A stretch of DNA of 64,000 nt from Vibrio splendidus (GTDB lineage: Bacteria > Pseudomonadota > Gammaproteobacteria > Enterobacterales > Vibrionaceae): assembly GCF_024347615.1 (NCBI RefSeq), contig NZ_AP025509.1, forward strand, positions 1,736,001 through 1,800,000. The letters run 5' to 3'. The notes beneath the pieces were generated by a model. The model worked only from the letters and a program-made list of their open reading frames with translations. It had not been told where the DNA came from and did no database searches. The number at the start of each line of letters is the position of its first letter. The first letter of the stretch is position 1. The position numbers and the translations under genes are program-made. Of this stretch, positions 62,820 to 64,000 are shown piece after piece.

Positions 62820-63587
62820 CGTTTAGCCCTGTTAGATTTGTTATTAGCTTTTTACAAAGACAATAATCCCCCTACCATTCGATGGAATTTTTAAATATTT
62901 ATGAAGGGTTATTGAATAGTTTTATATTGTTATTCTTATAATTATTTTTTTGTTTTTAAAATAGACCCCTTTAATGTGTTTTTTGTTTTTATAAGATTTG
63001 GTCAATCTATAGTAGATTTATAATGAAAAGTTCTATTTAGATCACATATTTGGATTCATATTGATTGATTGTTGATCTATTGAATTTAATGATATTTAAG
63101 TCACTACTCTTGTGTCTTTTGTCAAGCTAGGTATGGAAAGGTCTCGAGAGGTTTTTATTCTATTCATAAATGCGATAAGTGATAAAAGTATAATTATCAT
63201 CATGATTTCCATTATTACTAAATCTGTTGATTAATTTGATGAATATATAAATAGAACGAGCGTTTTAAATTTGATCTGTGCCAAATAATGTACGGGTTTT
63301 ATATTAAGGAAAGTTTCTGTTAGTGGCTTTTTATTAGCGAGTGTTTTATTAGTGGAAATTATATTAGATGAAGTTAAATTAGATTCTCTTTAATTAATGA
63401 CATTGTTTTGGATTTATTAAATCTGGAATTATTTAAGGAAATAGATGGATACGTAGGTTGAGAGGACATCATGTTCATAGGGTTTTAGAATGTTTGCGAT
63501 ATTTTCGAATCTTTGCGGATGTTCGGGGTGTTTGCCCATCAAAGCCACGCGCTTTGGCTTGCAGTGTTTGATGGGCAAGTGTCTTAG
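62820..63587. other. Long AT-rich intergenic region upstream of the toxin-like locus
   Basis: A stretch of 768 nt without any convincing gene. It is visibly far richer in A and T than the rest of the window, with T and A tracts (for example ATTTTTTTGTTTTTAAAA near 62943) and TTAG-rich degenerate repeats around 63315-63380. It probably carries the promoter of the toxin-like genes and could bind H-NS. Confidence 0.7.
63532..63578 (-). terminator. Possible terminator or hairpin downstream of the deaminase-like gene
   Basis: A 12-bp perfect stem (TTGCCCATCAAA / TTTGATGGGCAA) around a 23-nt loop that itself can pair (GCCA/TGGC). There is no clear T run on the minus strand. Confidence 0.45.
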
Positions 63588-64000
63588 TTAGTTGTTATTC
63601 ATCGCCAGCTTACCGAGCTTCATCGCTGCGGCATGGTGGCGGTGCATCAATTGTTCCATGTCTACGCCAATTACAGCCCCATCATTAACTCGCCATTTTC
63701 CGGCTACCATCACCTTATCCGCTTGTTGAGCGCCACAAAGTAGTAGTGCAGCCAGTGGATCGTGGCTGCCAGAGAAACGAATATCATCGAGTTTGAACAT
63801 CGCGATGTCGGCTTGTTTTCCGACTTCTAGTGTACCGATATCCGTTCTACCCATTGCGCGTGCTGAGCCTGACGTTGCCCAGCGCAGTGCGTCAAAGTGT
63901 GAAACATTGGCAGAACCATACTGCAGGCGCTGTAAGTACATCGCCATGCGCACTTCGGCAATCATATTGGAGCCGTCATTCGAGGCCGAACCATCCACGC
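63588..64000 (-). CDS. 8-oxoguanine deaminase-like amidohydrolase, C-terminal part
   Basis: The last 137 codons of a leftward gene whose 5' end lies beyond the window. It reads VDGSASNDGSNMIAEVRMA, the metal-Asp and substrate loop typical of 8-oxoguanine deaminases and related chlorohydrolases (AtzB/TrzN group), followed by ALRWATSGSARAMGRTDIG and IGTLEVGKQADIAMF. The enzyme would deaminate 8-oxoguanine to urate in purine salvage. It is the second amidohydrolase in this end of the window but is a separate, cytoplasmic-type family member as far as can be seen. Confidence 0.85.
   Translation of the reverse strand, partial: VDGSASNDGSNMIAEVRMAMYLQRLQYGSANVSHFDALRWATSGSARAMGRTDIGTLEVGKQADIAMFKLDDIRFSGSHDPLAALLLCGAQQADKVMVAGKWRVNDGAVIGVDMEQLMHRHHAAAMKLGKLAMNNN

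Noticed and set aside
62820..63587. Small genes or a CRISPR-like array in the AT-rich gap
   Set aside because: Only degenerate AT-rich words and no regular repeat-spacer pattern or start with an RBS were found.

Overview
The window looks like part of a Vibrio chromosome, most likely the Splendidus clade. This is inferred from protein style and gene content, since there is no rRNA or marker gene to confirm it. Base composition is moderate and even, apart from AT-rich stretches around the right-hand toxin-like genes. No tRNA, rRNA, insertion sequence, integron, prophage or CRISPR array was seen.

Layout. 1-6000: the 5' end of an oligopeptide-type ABC ATPase gene, a TPR-like protein, a Lon-family protease, a TAGA microsatellite, a PilZ protein, a small GNAT-type protein and a CHK-like kinase. 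6026-10965: a tightly packed leftward operon, thioredoxin (TlpA type) - DUF4266 - DUF3570 - ApbE - DsbD, which looks like an envelope redox or flavinylation module. 11050-21361: a complete leftward Tad (tight adherence) pilus operon, flp-cpaB-rcpA-cpaD-tadZABCDEFG, except that no prepilin peptidase gene (tadV) is present. 21433-28541: two divergent lipoprotein genes, one encoding 1627 aa with seven Ig-like repeats and Lcl/DUF1566 segments, the other 686 aa with an Asp-rich tract. A Fur-box-like palindrome lies between them. 28759-42509: transporters (MFS, MATE, two EamA) interleaved with AraC, LysR and MarR regulators, an ABM/RidA pair, a barrel-like outer-membrane protein, a large lipoprotein and DoxX. 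42636-50992: glyoxylate metabolism, with GlcG-like protein and malate synthase to the left, and gcl-hyi-glxR-glycerate kinase plus a TetR regulator to the right. The divergent promoter carries two perfect TTGTATACAA-core palindromes. 51074-57156: a two-component system divergent from an RND efflux pair. 57358-64000: a lipoprotein amidohydrolase, a two-gene locus resembling a binary alpha-helical pore-forming toxin (XaxA/YaxA-like plus a 798-aa partner), a 768-bp AT-rich gap, and the 3' end of an 8-oxoguanine-deaminase-like gene.

How the parts fit. Glyoxylate is either condensed with acetyl-CoA by malate synthase or dimerised by Gcl and taken through tartronate semialdehyde to glycerate and phosphoglycerate. 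The redox operon pairs an inner-membrane electron donor (DsbD), a periplasmic thioredoxin, an FMN transferase and a barrel-like DUF3570 protein that carries a match to the ApbE acceptor motif. The Tad operon would build an Flp adhesion pilus using a prepilin peptidase encoded elsewhere. The best candidates for undescribed biology are the DUF4266/DUF3570/ApbE operon, the toxin-like pair, and the Fur-box-linked lipoprotein pair.
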